From JABDBL01 sp963845445 (GTDB lineage Bacteria; Cyanobacteriota; Vampirovibrionia; Obscuribacterales; Obscuribacteraceae), in assembly GCA_963845445.1 (NCBI GenBank), contig CAWJSE010000002.1:496001-560000 (forward strand): a stretch of 64,000 bases of DNA. Direction: 5' to 3'. Below are positions 1 through 7,949 of this stretch, one piece after another (position 1 is the stretch's first letter; each line of letters starts with the position of its first letter). Both the position numbers and the translations under genes were made by a program. Below the pieces are notes generated by a model. That model was not told the origin of the DNA. It made no database searches and saw nothing but the letters and a program-made list of their open reading frames with translations.

Positions 1-659
1 CGACTGGTACTCACCATATTTTGCAATCACCTGCCCCAGAGTGGTTGAAAGCTATTGCGGTTATTTCATCTATATTTTTGCTTGTTCCAGTTTTAACTGT
101 TTTGACAAACTTCTTTATGACAATGAAAGGCAAATGGGGAATGGTCGTTACAGATTTGCCTTTACGCTTTGCCATGACATCTGCCATCTTCTATTTAATC
201 ACTTGCGTGCAAGGACCCTTTCAAGCCACACGTTGGGTTAATTGGTATTTGCACTTTTCGCAATGGGTCGTAGGGCATGCCCACTTAGCCTTGCTTGGCA
301 CCTTTTCTTTCATTTTGACTTCTTCCTTCTATTACAGTATGCCCCGCATAACCGGAAAGAATTGGCATAGTCAAGGCATGATCCGAGCTCATTATTGGCT
401 TAAAACACTTGGCTTCATACTCATGATGGTTTCTTTGACTATTGCCGGTCTAGTGCAAGCTGCTGGATGGGCTTTTGGCATACCAGTAGATCAGTGGAGC
501 TTACAAATTCGTCCCTATTGGTTCCTACGAGAATTAAGCGGAATAATGATTTTGCTTGGGCAATGTATCTTTGCTTATAACGTATTTAAAACACTTTATA
601 CTCCTGAAGTCGCACCGGCTGCGGTGAAACCTATTAAGGCGTCGGAGGTGCGGGCTTAA
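1..659 (+). CDS. ccoN: cbb3-type cytochrome c oxidase catalytic subunit I (CcoN), 3' part
   Basis: This is the C-terminal part of the haem-copper oxidase catalytic subunit; the gene begins upstream of the window and is open to base 3 in this frame. A Thr-Gly-Thr-His-His stretch at bases 3-17 matches the CuB histidine pair. A Gly-His-Ala-His-Leu motif at about 273-287 matches the axial ligands of the high-spin haem b3 and low-spin haem b. Several hydrophobic membrane helices follow. The protein reduces O2 to water in the membrane using electrons from the CcoO/CcoP cytochromes c. The stop codon directly abuts the start of the next gene, which indicates one operon. Only the missing 5' end limits this call. 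Confidence 0.95.
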   Translation, partial: TGTHHILQSPAPEWLKAIAVISSIFLLVPVLTVLTNFFMTMKGKWGMVVTDLPLRFAMTSAIFYLITCVQGPFQATRWVNWYLHFSQWVVGHAHLALLGTFSFILTSSFYYSMPRITGKNWHSQGMIRAHYWLKTLGFILMMVSLTIAGLVQAAGWAFGIPVDQWSLQIRPYWFLRELSGIMILLGQCIFAYNVFKTLYTPEVAPAAVKPIKASEVRA

Positions 660-1703
660 ATGGCGGATCCTAACAATTCGGCCGGTGGTTTCGAAAGTAA
701 ATTTAAAGCTATTTGGACAACGGTCGTAGCCTATTGGTTAGGCCTAACTAAGAATGCTTATGGCCTGGCTGCCCTGGGCATAATGACTACATTTTTCATT
801 ATCATTTTTTCTACAGTACTCGTGCCCATGCAGTTATTCTGGCCTAAACAAAGTGGAAACGGCAATGATTACACGATCGCTAAAGCGGGGGATGCTCATC
901 GCGGCCGTCAAATTTATGTCAGAGAAGGATGCTTTTACTGCCACAGCCAATTTACTAGATTGCAAGACCGCGGCTATGGACCTCTAGTTAGAGCAGGCGA
1001 TTACTATAAGGACAATGATCAAACATATGAGACTCCCCACGTATTAGGAACAGCTCGCACCGGGCCGGACCTAACCAATGAGGGTGGCAGGATGTCCTCC
1101 GAATGGCAAAAAGCACACTTGGTTAGTCCACGCGCAGTCAAGCCAGGTTCTATCATGCCCAGTTTTAGCTATTTGTCTGACAACGATATGAATGATTTGG
1201 TCAGCTATATTCAAACGCTGGGTAACAAGCGCAAAGTACAACATTTTGTTGAAGCTCCTGACGAATATCAGACTACAACTGAAGCCGGACAAAAATTATT
1301 AGCTCGCAAAACTGTGGATACAAATTCTTCAGCAGCAGCAAATGCCGGACGGGGCATTTATACCCAAAATTGCGCTGTCTGTCATGGTTTAGAAGGCTAT
1401 GGCAATGGACCAAATGCTATTACGCTTGAGAAAAAACCAGCTAATTTTAGCCGACCTTTTTATAAACAATACCCTGATGAATTTTGGTTCTATAGAGTTT
1501 CTGAAGGTGTAGCGGGTACGCGTATGCCCAGGTTTGGTGAAGTGCTCACCGAAGAACAGCGTTGGTATTTAGTTTCTTATTTAAAGACTTTGCCTAAAGA
1601 AAAAGAAGTAGTAATTGATCAACTCGATCAGCTCAATAAAGCACAGCCAGTTAGATTACCTACATTGACTGAGCAGCAATATGAACCCCATACAGGAGGT
1701 TAG
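660..1703 (+). CDS. ccoO: CcoO-type cytochrome c subunit fused to an extra cytochrome c domain
   Basis: The first 190 residues are a CcoO (FixO) subunit of cbb3 oxidase. One membrane helix lies at about residues 35-58, then a CFYCH haem c site at residues 91-95, followed by the conserved RTGPDL and SIMPS elements with a likely Met haem ligand near 166. Unlike usual CcoO, which ends near residue 200-240 with one haem, this protein continues into a second cytochrome c domain with CAVCH at 238-242 and a likely Met ligand near 294. The extra domain probably takes over part of the role of CcoP, since no ordinary dihaem membrane-anchored CcoP follows. The ATG sits directly after the ccoN stop. The fusion is seen directly; its electron-transfer role is inferred. 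Confidence 0.92.
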   Translation: MADPNNSAGGFESKFKAIWTTVVAYWLGLTKNAYGLAALGIMTTFFIIIFSTVLVPMQLFWPKQSGNGNDYTIAKAGDAHRGRQIYVREGCFYCHSQFTRLQDRGYGPLVRAGDYYKDNDQTYETPHVLGTARTGPDLTNEGGRMSSEWQKAHLVSPRAVKPGSIMPSFSYLSDNDMNDLVSYIQTLGNKRKVQHFVEAPDEYQTTTEAGQKLLARKTVDTNSSAAANAGRGIYTQNCAVCHGLEGYGNGPNAITLEKKPANFSRPFYKQYPDEFWFYRVSEGVAGTRMPRFGEVLTEEQRWYLVSYLKTLPKEKEVVIDQLDQLNKAQPVRLPTLTEQQYEPHTGG

Positions 1704-1706
1704 AAT

Positions 1707-1946
1707 ATGTGTCCCAATTGCGTTTTAAACCAAGCTAGTCTGCAATCCGGAATGTATGTTGCTTTTGGTATTTGTGGCTTATTCTTCATAGTGGGAGTAT
1801 TAGCAATGATGTGGGCGTTCAAAAACGGCGAATTTGAAAATATCGAAGATGTCAAATATGAAATGATGGACGATGATATCACTGGGGACTTAGCCAATAA
1901 AGCCCGCACTGCCAGTCTAAATACCAAACCAAGTACTCTTGCTTAA
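1707..1946 (+). CDS. ccoS: CcoS-like cbb3 oxidase assembly protein
   Basis: This 79-residue protein has one membrane helix (about residues 17-37). It is followed by the typical CcoS pattern of an aromatic, an Ala/Phe stretch, 'NGEFEN' and an acidic 'MMDDD' segment. CcoS is known as a maturation factor needed to put cofactors into the cbb3 catalytic subunit. The N-terminal MCPNC motif gives two cysteines on the far side of the helix that could bind a metal, which is not a standard CcoS trait. The gene starts 3 bases after the ccoO stop, preceded by 'aggaggtt', a strong ribosome-binding site lying inside the end of ccoO. The position within the cbb3 operon supports the call. Confidence 0.75.
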   Translation: MCPNCVLNQASLQSGMYVAFGICGLFFIVGVLAMMWAFKNGEFENIEDVKYEMMDDDITGDLANKARTASLNTKPSTLA

Positions 1947-1999
1947 TACGCTCAAAACAAGGATAACGATAAATTCGTCAAAGAATATAAGGTCAAAGA

Positions 2000-2194
2000 A
2001 TGCCAGAAGAAGTGTCAGGAAAATTAGTAGAAGCGGCAAATCTTGCTAAAGATGCAACTAAAGAGTTGGATCATTACGAAGAAGTATCCGAATATCGTAT
2101 CGGCGAGGGCCCACCGCCTTTGTTTCTAGTAATAGCATTCGCTTTTGTTATCATCTGGGCTTTATTTTCTTGGTATCCGTTTTTTGGTTATTAA
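2000..2194 (+). CDS. small single-helix membrane protein, possible split CcoP anchor or CcoQ-like
   Basis: This 64-residue protein has an acidic soluble N-terminus, a short Gly-Pro-Pro-Pro segment and one C-terminal membrane helix (about residues 41-61) ending in an aromatic-rich tail. I do not recognise a named family. In canonical cbb3 operons the fourth subunit CcoP carries an N-terminal membrane anchor after a sequence resembling 'Y..I.E...P.P'. Here the next gene is a dihaem cytochrome c lipoprotein without a helix anchor of that type. The small protein may therefore supply the anchor separately, or act like CcoQ. This is inference from position and topology only. Confidence 0.6.
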   Translation: MPEEVSGKLVEAANLAKDATKELDHYEEVSEYRIGEGPPPLFLVIAFAFVIIWALFSWYPFFGY

Positions 2195-2229
2195 GAGTAA
2201 AGAATATTGGAAGTTGGACGGCGGAAGTG

Positions 2230-3009
2230 ATGATTGCAAAAAGAAAACTCAATTTACTGATTTTGATATTACCATTGCTACTTGCAGCCTGTAGCCAAGA
2301 AGTAGTTAAGAACAATGGGCTTACTAAAGAAGATATAACCGCTGGCTCTCAAGAAGTCATTTATCCAGATGCTCCTCCATCCGTACCAGATGGGCAAGTT
2401 ACGTGGGAAAAACTAAACTGTGCCAGCTGTCATGGTATTTCTGGTAAGGGCGTTCCAGGCAAAACTAAAATAGATCTGACAGAAAAGAAGTATATGAATA
2501 AACAAAAGCCCACCGATGAGTATAAGCTCTTGGCCTTTGGCGATCCTAAGCTACCTGCCGATCACCCGGCTTTATATAAAATAATTAGCAGAAGAGAAAA
2601 CTGGAATTTGGTTTTTTATGTCCGTTCTTTGGCTCGTCCGCCCATGTCGCCAAGCAAAATTATGGATGTAGATGCCGTATTTGGTTCCAATTGTGCAGTC
2701 TGCCACGGCAAAAAGGGTTATGGTGATGGTCCACTTGCCCATAATTTAGAGCCCGTACCAGCAAACTTTCAAAATTTTAAACGTTTTTATGATCGTACTG
2801 ATGCTGTTCTTTGGGACCATATCGCCAATGGTATTAAATGGGAAGGGATGCCCAACTTTTTAGGGAAAGAAGACAAGGCTAAGAATATAAAGTTCGATGA
2901 AACATATATATGGCAATTAGTAGATTATGTACGTCATTTCCATGAAACAACAGAGAAAACGTTACCGACAAACGATAAGTCTGTAAAAGGTAAAAACTTA
3001 AGTACATAA
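2230..3009 (+). CDS. dihaem cytochrome c lipoprotein
   Basis: I place the start at ATG 2230, preceded by 'ggaag'; a longer frame would begin at 2170 inside the previous gene but would bury the signal peptide. The start gives a lipoprotein signal ending in LLLAAC, with Cys21 lipidated. Two haem c motifs follow, CASCH at residues 64-68 and CAVCH at 155-159, each in a typical small cytochrome c domain. The protein lies between the cbb3 genes and the Rieske/cytochrome b genes. It could be the CcoP-equivalent electron carrier, or the cytochrome c (c1-like) partner of the quinol-oxidising complex. The length (259 residues) and two-haem layout resemble CcoP without its helix anchor. Confidence 0.88.
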   Translation: MIAKRKLNLLILILPLLLAACSQEVVKNNGLTKEDITAGSQEVIYPDAPPSVPDGQVTWEKLNCASCHGISGKGVPGKTKIDLTEKKYMNKQKPTDEYKLLAFGDPKLPADHPALYKIISRRENWNLVFYVRSLARPPMSPSKIMDVDAVFGSNCAVCHGKKGYGDGPLAHNLEPVPANFQNFKRFYDRTDAVLWDHIANGIKWEGMPNFLGKEDKAKNIKFDETYIWQLVDYVRHFHETTEKTLPTNDKSVKGKNLST

Positions 3010-3077
3010 GAAGGCTAGCACTTAAGCGGGTAGGCTATTATTAGTAGTAGGCAAGCAGAGTAGTAAGAAGATACAAA

Positions 3078-3650
3078 ATGACTGAAGATCTTAGCAAATC
3101 AAGAAGAATGTTCCTCAAGACGGCTGCTGCTATTCCTCTAGCTGCAAGCCTTGGACTGCTCGCTTCTCCATTACTTAGATATTTAAGACCTACTTTGAAG
3201 CCTTTAGATGTATTTGGTAAATCAGATCAGCCTTCAGCAGAAGAACCGGTTACATTTAGAGATAGTGATTTTCCAGAACCTTGGACTTGCATACCATTTG
3301 TATTCAAGCAAAGTTATATTGAATACAATCCGGAAGGCAAAGAAACCCGTATGATTCCGGGCTTTATTGTTAAAACAGGCGCTGGCGATATTGTGGCGTA
3401 TAGTCGCATATGTCCTCATTTGGGTTGTATTTTCAATTTTGTCAAAGATCCAGTTGAATGTTCCAAAGGTTATAACTTCAAGCCTGACGGACCAGTTTTT
3501 GCTTGTCCATGTCATTTAAGTGTTTATGATATTGCTCAGGGCGGTAAAGTGGTAAGCGGTCCAGCCCCACGCCCACCAAGGCATTTCGATATTAAGCGAG
3601 AAGGTGATCAGTATAAGATAGTATCATTGGAGGCCGGGGGAATTGCCTAA
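3078..3650 (+). CDS. Rieske iron-sulfur protein of a cytochrome bc complex
   Basis: The protein carries an N-terminal twin-arginine signal/anchor (SRRMFLKT followed by a hydrophobic segment to about residue 35) and a Rieske [2Fe-2S] domain. The ligand set is complete: Cys112 and His114 in CPHLGC, Cys143 and His146 in CPCHLS. Cys117 and Cys145 can form the usual disulfide. It would accept the first electron from quinol at the Qo site and pass it to a cytochrome c. It immediately precedes cytochrome b, and its last 8 bases overlap the next start codon, so translation is probably coupled. The 60-residue segment between the anchor and cluster domain contains an additional Cys71. No anomaly affects the cluster itself. 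Confidence 0.95.
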   Translation: MTEDLSKSRRMFLKTAAAIPLAASLGLLASPLLRYLRPTLKPLDVFGKSDQPSAEEPVTFRDSDFPEPWTCIPFVFKQSYIEYNPEGKETRMIPGFIVKTGAGDIVAYSRICPHLGCIFNFVKDPVECSKGYNFKPDGPVFACPCHLSVYDIAQGGKVVSGPAPRPPRHFDIKREGDQYKIVSLEAGGIA

Positions 3651-5457
3651 TTCAGCTTCGACGATGCTTAATAACATCGCCAGTAGTGTCGGCAGTGCAT
3701 TGAATTCTGCTTTGGACTGGACGAAAAGCAGACTCAATAATATTGATATATTTGATGAACATTATCAAAATGAAGCTAAAACAAATCCGTTCTATGCACT
3801 GGGCTCAATTTTTTATTTAGTCTGGTTTATTGTTATTGCTACAGGTTGCCTGCTTATCATTTGGTATGTGCCTACTAAAGCAGCCGCATTTGATTCCATT
3901 TTGAAAATCCAAGAAAGTATTCCTTTCGGTGGTTTAATTCGTGGTATGCACAAATATGGTGCTGATGCCATGATTATTGCTGCCACTATGCGCTTATATC
4001 GTATGTTTATCATGGCTGACTATAAACCTGGTAAAGAATTCAATATAGCAATTGGCTTAATCAGTTTGCTTTTGTCAATGTATTCTGGTCTAACTGGTTA
4101 TCTTTTAATCTGGAATCAACGCGCATTTTGGGCTACCAAAGTGTTTGCTACATTCCCAACATACATGGATCAGTTTCCAGTTATGGGAGATTTTTATCTG
4201 CCATTAGTTAAGTCTCTGCATATGGGTTGGAATACGGCGGAGGTCTTGCTTGGTGGGGGAGCAGCCATTACTCAAGAAACAATTACACGTTTCTTCTCCA
4301 TTCACCTGGCTTTTTCACTTATCCCACTGATAATTGTTGAACTTTATTTCTACAAAAACTCTTACCGACGCATTTATTTAAGTTGGTTGAAACGTTCTAT
4401 TGTTATCCTCATGTTAGTAGCAGTTTCTATTGCTTTGCCAGCCGCTCAAGGACATCGTTCTAATCCAGATGTGACACCATTACCAATTCTTTCAGATTGG
4501 TATTTCCTAGGGCTCTATCAAATGTATAAATATTTGGAACCTGTTGTTGCCACTGAAATTACTATGGTGATACCACTGTCTGTGGTGTTGTTGCCTTTCT
4601 TAGACACTTGGATAACTGGACCAGAAAAAAATATCTGGAAAAGACCGCTTATTCTCATGGTCACCATTATGGGCGCATTATGCTGGGTAATATTCTCTGC
4701 CTTGATCATAGTCAATATTGCCAATATCCATAATGACCCTCCTTATTGGCGCCTCTTTCTATATGGACTAATTGATGTGGGAATATTTTGGCAACTTTAT
4801 TTGTTCGCACAAACAAAGGATGTGCCTCAGCGCTTAAAAAATGCCAATGGCGCAATGATCATGGCTATAGTAGGTCTTGTTCAAGGAATAGTGGGTATTT
4901 TTTACTATTTTATGGCTAAAACAGAAATGTTCTTGTCACCGATGGGACAAGGTTGGATTTATGCACTATGTAAGCCGTTTAACATGGACTCGACAAATCA
5001 AGCAGAAGGCTTAGTTAGAGATCTCTATAAGACCAATCCGGAATATTGGAATTTTCATACACTGTTGCAACCTTCATATATAAAAACTATTGGTGCTCCG
5101 GCGGGTGAAAGCACCCTTAAACAATTGGCTGAGGTGTGTAATACTCACACATATATAGATTTCATTTTTCAAGCAATACCAACTTTTGAAGCAGCTCCCC
5201 ATGCTAGTTATACTGGTCTAATTGATTTTATGGTGACTAATCGTTGGTGCAATGATTTCCTGACGTTTTGCGATCGTATGAGCGGTAAGACACAGCCTTA
5301 TCCGTTAAATGTTCCAGATTTAGATATGATGTGGATATGGTTGGCAGGCATTGTAGTAGTTGCTGCTTTAACTATTTGGTGGCAGTCTAAAGAGTCCAAA
5401 CAGCAACCAAGTAAAGAAAGCAAGCCAGTAGCCCAGACGGTAACTTCAAGCACATAA
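3643..5457 (+). CDS. cytochrome b lacking both haem bH ligands, with a long C-terminal extension
   Basis: This 604-residue protein starts at TTG 3643, 9 bases after GGAGG, overlapping the Rieske gene. It aligns without gaps to cytochrome b6 through helices A and B (FGGLIRGMHKYG) and helix D (TRFFSIH). The p-side haem bL ligands His103 and His221 are present. The n-side haem bH positions, 14 or 15 residues later, hold Arg117 and Tyr235/Phe236 instead of His. The Qo motif PEWY is replaced by Ser284-Asp-Trp-Tyr287. After the subunit-IV-like helices comes an extension (about 400-604) with a roughly 130-residue polar, cysteine-containing loop and a final membrane helix. The family normally runs a Q-cycle through both b haems; this member apparently cannot bind bH in the normal way. 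It sits with a second cytochrome b downstream that has all four histidines. Confidence 0.93.
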   Translation: MPNSASTMLNNIASSVGSALNSALDWTKSRLNNIDIFDEHYQNEAKTNPFYALGSIFYLVWFIVIATGCLLIIWYVPTKAAAFDSILKIQESIPFGGLIRGMHKYGADAMIIAATMRLYRMFIMADYKPGKEFNIAIGLISLLLSMYSGLTGYLLIWNQRAFWATKVFATFPTYMDQFPVMGDFYLPLVKSLHMGWNTAEVLLGGGAAITQETITRFFSIHLAFSLIPLIIVELYFYKNSYRRIYLSWLKRSIVILMLVAVSIALPAAQGHRSNPDVTPLPILSDWYFLGLYQMYKYLEPVVATEITMVIPLSVVLLPFLDTWITGPEKNIWKRPLILMVTIMGALCWVIFSALIIVNIANIHNDPPYWRLFLYGLIDVGIFWQLYLFAQTKDVPQRLKNANGAMIMAIVGLVQGIVGIFYYFMAKTEMFLSPMGQGWIYALCKPFNMDSTNQAEGLVRDLYKTNPEYWNFHTLLQPSYIKTIGAPAGESTLKQLAEVCNTHTYIDFIFQAIPTFEAAPHASYTGLIDFMVTNRWCNDFLTFCDRMSGKTQPYPLNVPDLDMMWIWLAGIVVVAALTIWWQSKESKQQPSKESKPVAQTVTSST

Positions 5458-5461
5458 TTTT

Positions 5462-5863
5462 ATGGCTGCTGCACACAAAAAAAGAAGGCATCCGAATCAA
5501 AGCAAGACGTTCAAGCAAATAAAGTTAAGCAAGGAAAAGACTCAAAAAATATGACCGCCAGCTCAATACTATCTGACAAAAAAAAGACTGAATGTTCCTT
5601 TATCGATCAAGATTGCTGTAATCGTGCTTTCTGTTTTAGCTTTGTCCTGGTTCTTTGAAGGAATAAGACAAATTCAAAATGGTTTGACTATTAGTCATAT
5701 TTTTGTTCTGATGGGGGGGATTGTTTCAACAGCTATACTTTTGTGGGTGCAAGGATTCTGGATTTATCTTGAAGAAAAGCGCAAAGGTACTTTGCGAAAG
5801 AAAATCGAGCACTTTGATAAACTAGAAGAATATTGGCAAAGGAAGAAAAGTCAAAATGATTAG
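5462..5863 (+). CDS. small lysine-rich membrane protein of the respiratory cluster (frame broken at two A-runs)
   Basis: The clear coding part runs from about 5585 to 5863: two membrane helices (an AVIVLSVLALSWFF helix and a VLMGGIVSTAILLWVQ helix) and a charged C-terminus. An ATG at 5462, just after the cytochrome b stop, opens a Lys-rich hydrophilic leader. That leader joins this frame if one base is added in the A7 run near 5477 and one removed in the A8 run near 5577. With the bases as given, translation from 5462 stops near 5552, and the membrane part would need a GTG start at 5624 with no visible ribosome-binding site. I do not recognise the family. Its last 8 bases overlap the next gene, so it belongs to the operon. 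Confidence 0.6.
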
Positions 5864-6197
5864 AGATCTAAAAGACATTTTGTCGTTCTTGCTGGCCTTG
5901 GGAGCTTTAGGTATAAGCTTAGTATTTTTACCTTGGGCTGAATTGAACTTTACAGGGGATTTTCCAAATTGGATTTCTGCTGTTACTAACTATTTTAACG
6001 TCAACCATATATTTAATACTATGGGATCGATTAAAGATTGGCTTGGTCTGTTTAAGCCGGCGCATGACCAATACAATATGGGTGATTATGCTTATTCGCT
6101 CTTTTTATTCGCGGTAATCACAGCTTCTGCCATCGCTATAATTTTAATTGGCAGTGAAGAAAATATGGAAAAGACTGTTTTGGAAGTGAAAAAATAG
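5856..6197 (+). CDS. small membrane protein of the respiratory cluster, unknown family
   Basis: This 113-residue protein has an N-terminal membrane helix (about residues 8-28), a 60-residue polar middle part likely on one face of the membrane, and a second helix (about 80-102) with a short charged tail. I recognise no domain and see no cysteine or histidine cofactor motif. The start ATG overlaps the previous gene by 8 bases (ATGATTAG). The stop is 11 bases before the second cytochrome b gene. Its fixed place between two cytochrome b genes suggests an accessory or structural subunit of the complex; that is inference from context. Confidence 0.7.
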   Translation: MIRDLKDILSFLLALGALGISLVFLPWAELNFTGDFPNWISAVTNYFNVNHIFNTMGSIKDWLGLFKPAHDQYNMGDYAYSLFLFAVITASAIAIILIGSEENMEKTVLEVKK

Positions 6198-6208
6198 AGG
6201 TATAGGCA

Positions 6209-7411
6209 GTGACCAGTTCGCTTAAGGACGAAACGAAAGATAATGGGTTGAAGCAAGGCTACAATCATTTTATTGACGTTGCCAATAAAATAACACTGGC
6301 TATAGAAGATGGCATAAATACGGCCATCACCAGTAAGTATAATCCTCTGTACTATCACGGCGCTTTGCCGCAATTTTATTTGTGGATACTTTTCATATCG
6401 GGCTTACTTCTGTTTGCTTATTATGTTCCTACAATTGATAATGCTTATTTGTCTAATAGACTAATTAATGCTTGGACCTCTGTTCAATACATAACCAATT
6501 CAATTCCTTTTGGTGGTGTAGTACGCGGTATTCACCGTTATGCTGGTGATGCCATGGTGCTATTTATTTTTCTACATGCTATTCGCGTTTGGTTCACCGA
6601 TCGTTATCGTCAATATCGGTGGCTGCAATGGGTCAGTGGTGTGGTTTTATTATTGATGGTTTTGTTCATTGGACAGACTGGTTACTATTTGGTTTGGGAT
6701 GAGCGTTCTTTATTGCTTACGCGCATGTCAGTAAGTGCATTGGAGGCTCTGCCTATTATCGGAGCTCCGCTTAAAGCGTGGTTCTTAAATGGCGACACAA
6801 TTACTAACCTTACTTTATCCAATTTTTTATTCATTCATATAGGTCTTTCTTTTGCTCTGCTCTTTGTTCTCTGGTTGCATTATGTGCGTATGACCAGACC
6901 GGTCATTACTCCGCCTCCGGCTGTAAACTTTGTTCTAGTTGGCATATTATTGCTGGCTGTTTTTTTAGTGCCTATTGCCAGTGGCAAAATGGCAGATTTA
7001 AACAGTCAACCCAATACTTATGAGGTCGACTGGTTTTTCCTATTTAATTATTGGTTGATGTCTCATATGTCTCTGGCTCTCTTCTGGATAGCGATGATTG
7101 GTGCTGCTGTTCTTGCTACTATATTGCCGTGGCTGGTAAAGAATGTATCACCGCCTGTGATACCGGCTGAAGTGGTAATTAATAAATGTACCGGTTGTTC
7201 TCTTTGTTATCGTGACTGCCCTTATCAAGCCATAGAGATGGTGCCAGCGCCGGCTGGTTCACGTTTCAAACTTTTGGCTACGGTTAATATTCCTCGCTGT
7301 TCGTCCTGTGGTATTTGTGTTGGTGCTTGTGCTTTTGATGCGATAGATTTGCCACAATTGCCTGACGCAAATGTCCTTAGCGAAATAAAAACTTTTGCGG
7401 AGGCAAAATAA
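6209..7411 (+). CDS. cytochrome b (four haem ligands) fused to a 2[4Fe-4S] ferredoxin domain
   Basis: Starting at GTG 6209 after 'agagg', this 400-residue protein has the N-terminal four-helix cytochrome b core. Both haem ligand pairs are present: His109/His123 in helix B and His210/His224 in helix D, each 14 apart. The Qo-type motif is Val-Asp-Trp-Phe rather than PEWY, and the usual C-terminal subunit-IV part is reduced to about two helices. From residue about 320 a bacterial ferredoxin domain follows with two CxxCxxCxxxC motifs (starting CTGCSLC and CSSCGIC), enough for two [4Fe-4S] clusters, presumably on the cytoplasmic side. The stop overlaps the next start (TAATG). The fusion and the MvhD-like neighbour suggest electron exchange between the quinone pool and a cytoplasmic low-potential or thiol partner. 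Confidence 0.93.
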   Translation: MTSSLKDETKDNGLKQGYNHFIDVANKITLAIEDGINTAITSKYNPLYYHGALPQFYLWILFISGLLLFAYYVPTIDNAYLSNRLINAWTSVQYITNSIPFGGVVRGIHRYAGDAMVLFIFLHAIRVWFTDRYRQYRWLQWVSGVVLLLMVLFIGQTGYYLVWDERSLLLTRMSVSALEALPIIGAPLKAWFLNGDTITNLTLSNFLFIHIGLSFALLFVLWLHYVRMTRPVITPPPAVNFVLVGILLLAVFLVPIASGKMADLNSQPNTYEVDWFFLFNYWLMSHMSLALFWIAMIGAAVLATILPWLVKNVSPPVIPAEVVINKCTGCSLCYRDCPYQAIEMVPAPAGSRFKLLATVNIPRCSSCGICVGACAFDAIDLPQLPDANVLSEIKTFAEAK

Positions 7412-7926
7412 TGGCCAAGAGCAAAACTGTTATCACGTTAGTTTGTGAACGTGCCGCCGACTTAAATTCCCTATTAGACAGCAAAGGTAATGTAGCCGGA
7501 TTACCGGATGTGCATGTGATTAAATTCCCTTGCAGCGGGATGATTCAGCCGCTCATGATAGAAGCTGCTCTTAAAGGCGGAGCTAGTGGAGTTATAGTTT
7601 GTGGTTGCCAAATTGGTGATTGCTATTACCGAGAAGGCAATAAAATGATTCGCGATCGTTTGCTTGGTGATCGTCCACCTGGACTGAAAAAAGCCACCGA
7701 TAGAAGACGAGTAATGGCTCTTTGGCTTTCTCGCATGCAAAAACAAAGATTTATTTCTGAATCAAAAGAATTCATCTACCGCTTGCAAGCTTTAGATATT
7801 CAAGAAGGAATTTCCGCTGGTAATAAGCCAGTGGGAAATGCATCTGCGACGGTGACGAAGGCTGCTAATCAATCTCCACCAGCTGAGAAACCAGCAGCTA
7901 GTGCTGACAGTAAATCATCTCCATAA
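7411..7926 (+). CDS. MvhD/FlpD-like hydrogenase-delta-type iron-sulfur subunit
   Basis: The protein matches the methyl-viologen-reducing-hydrogenase delta (MvhD/FlpD) family. It has five conserved-looking cysteines (Cys12, Cys41, Cys64, Cys66, Cys71), the last three in VCGCQIGDCYYREGN, which corresponds to the family GCxxGDCHYxxGN signature. Family members carry a [2Fe-2S] cluster and shuttle electrons between heterodisulfide-reductase-like flavoproteins and hydrogenase or formate dehydrogenase. Here the start overlaps the ferredoxin-cytochrome b stop by one base, so the partner is probably that fused ferredoxin. The last 40 residues are an Ala/Pro/Lys/Ser-rich tail without structure. No HdrA or hydrogenase gene is in the window, so the cytoplasmic donor or acceptor is unknown. 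Confidence 0.88.
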   Translation: MAKSKTVITLVCERAADLNSLLDSKGNVAGLPDVHVIKFPCSGMIQPLMIEAALKGGASGVIVCGCQIGDCYYREGNKMIRDRLLGDRPPGLKKATDRRRVMALWLSRMQKQRFISESKEFIYRLQALDIQEGISAGNKPVGNASATVTKAANQSPPAEKPAASADSKSSP

Positions 7927-7949
7927 CAGTTTATTTGAGAAGGTAATTA

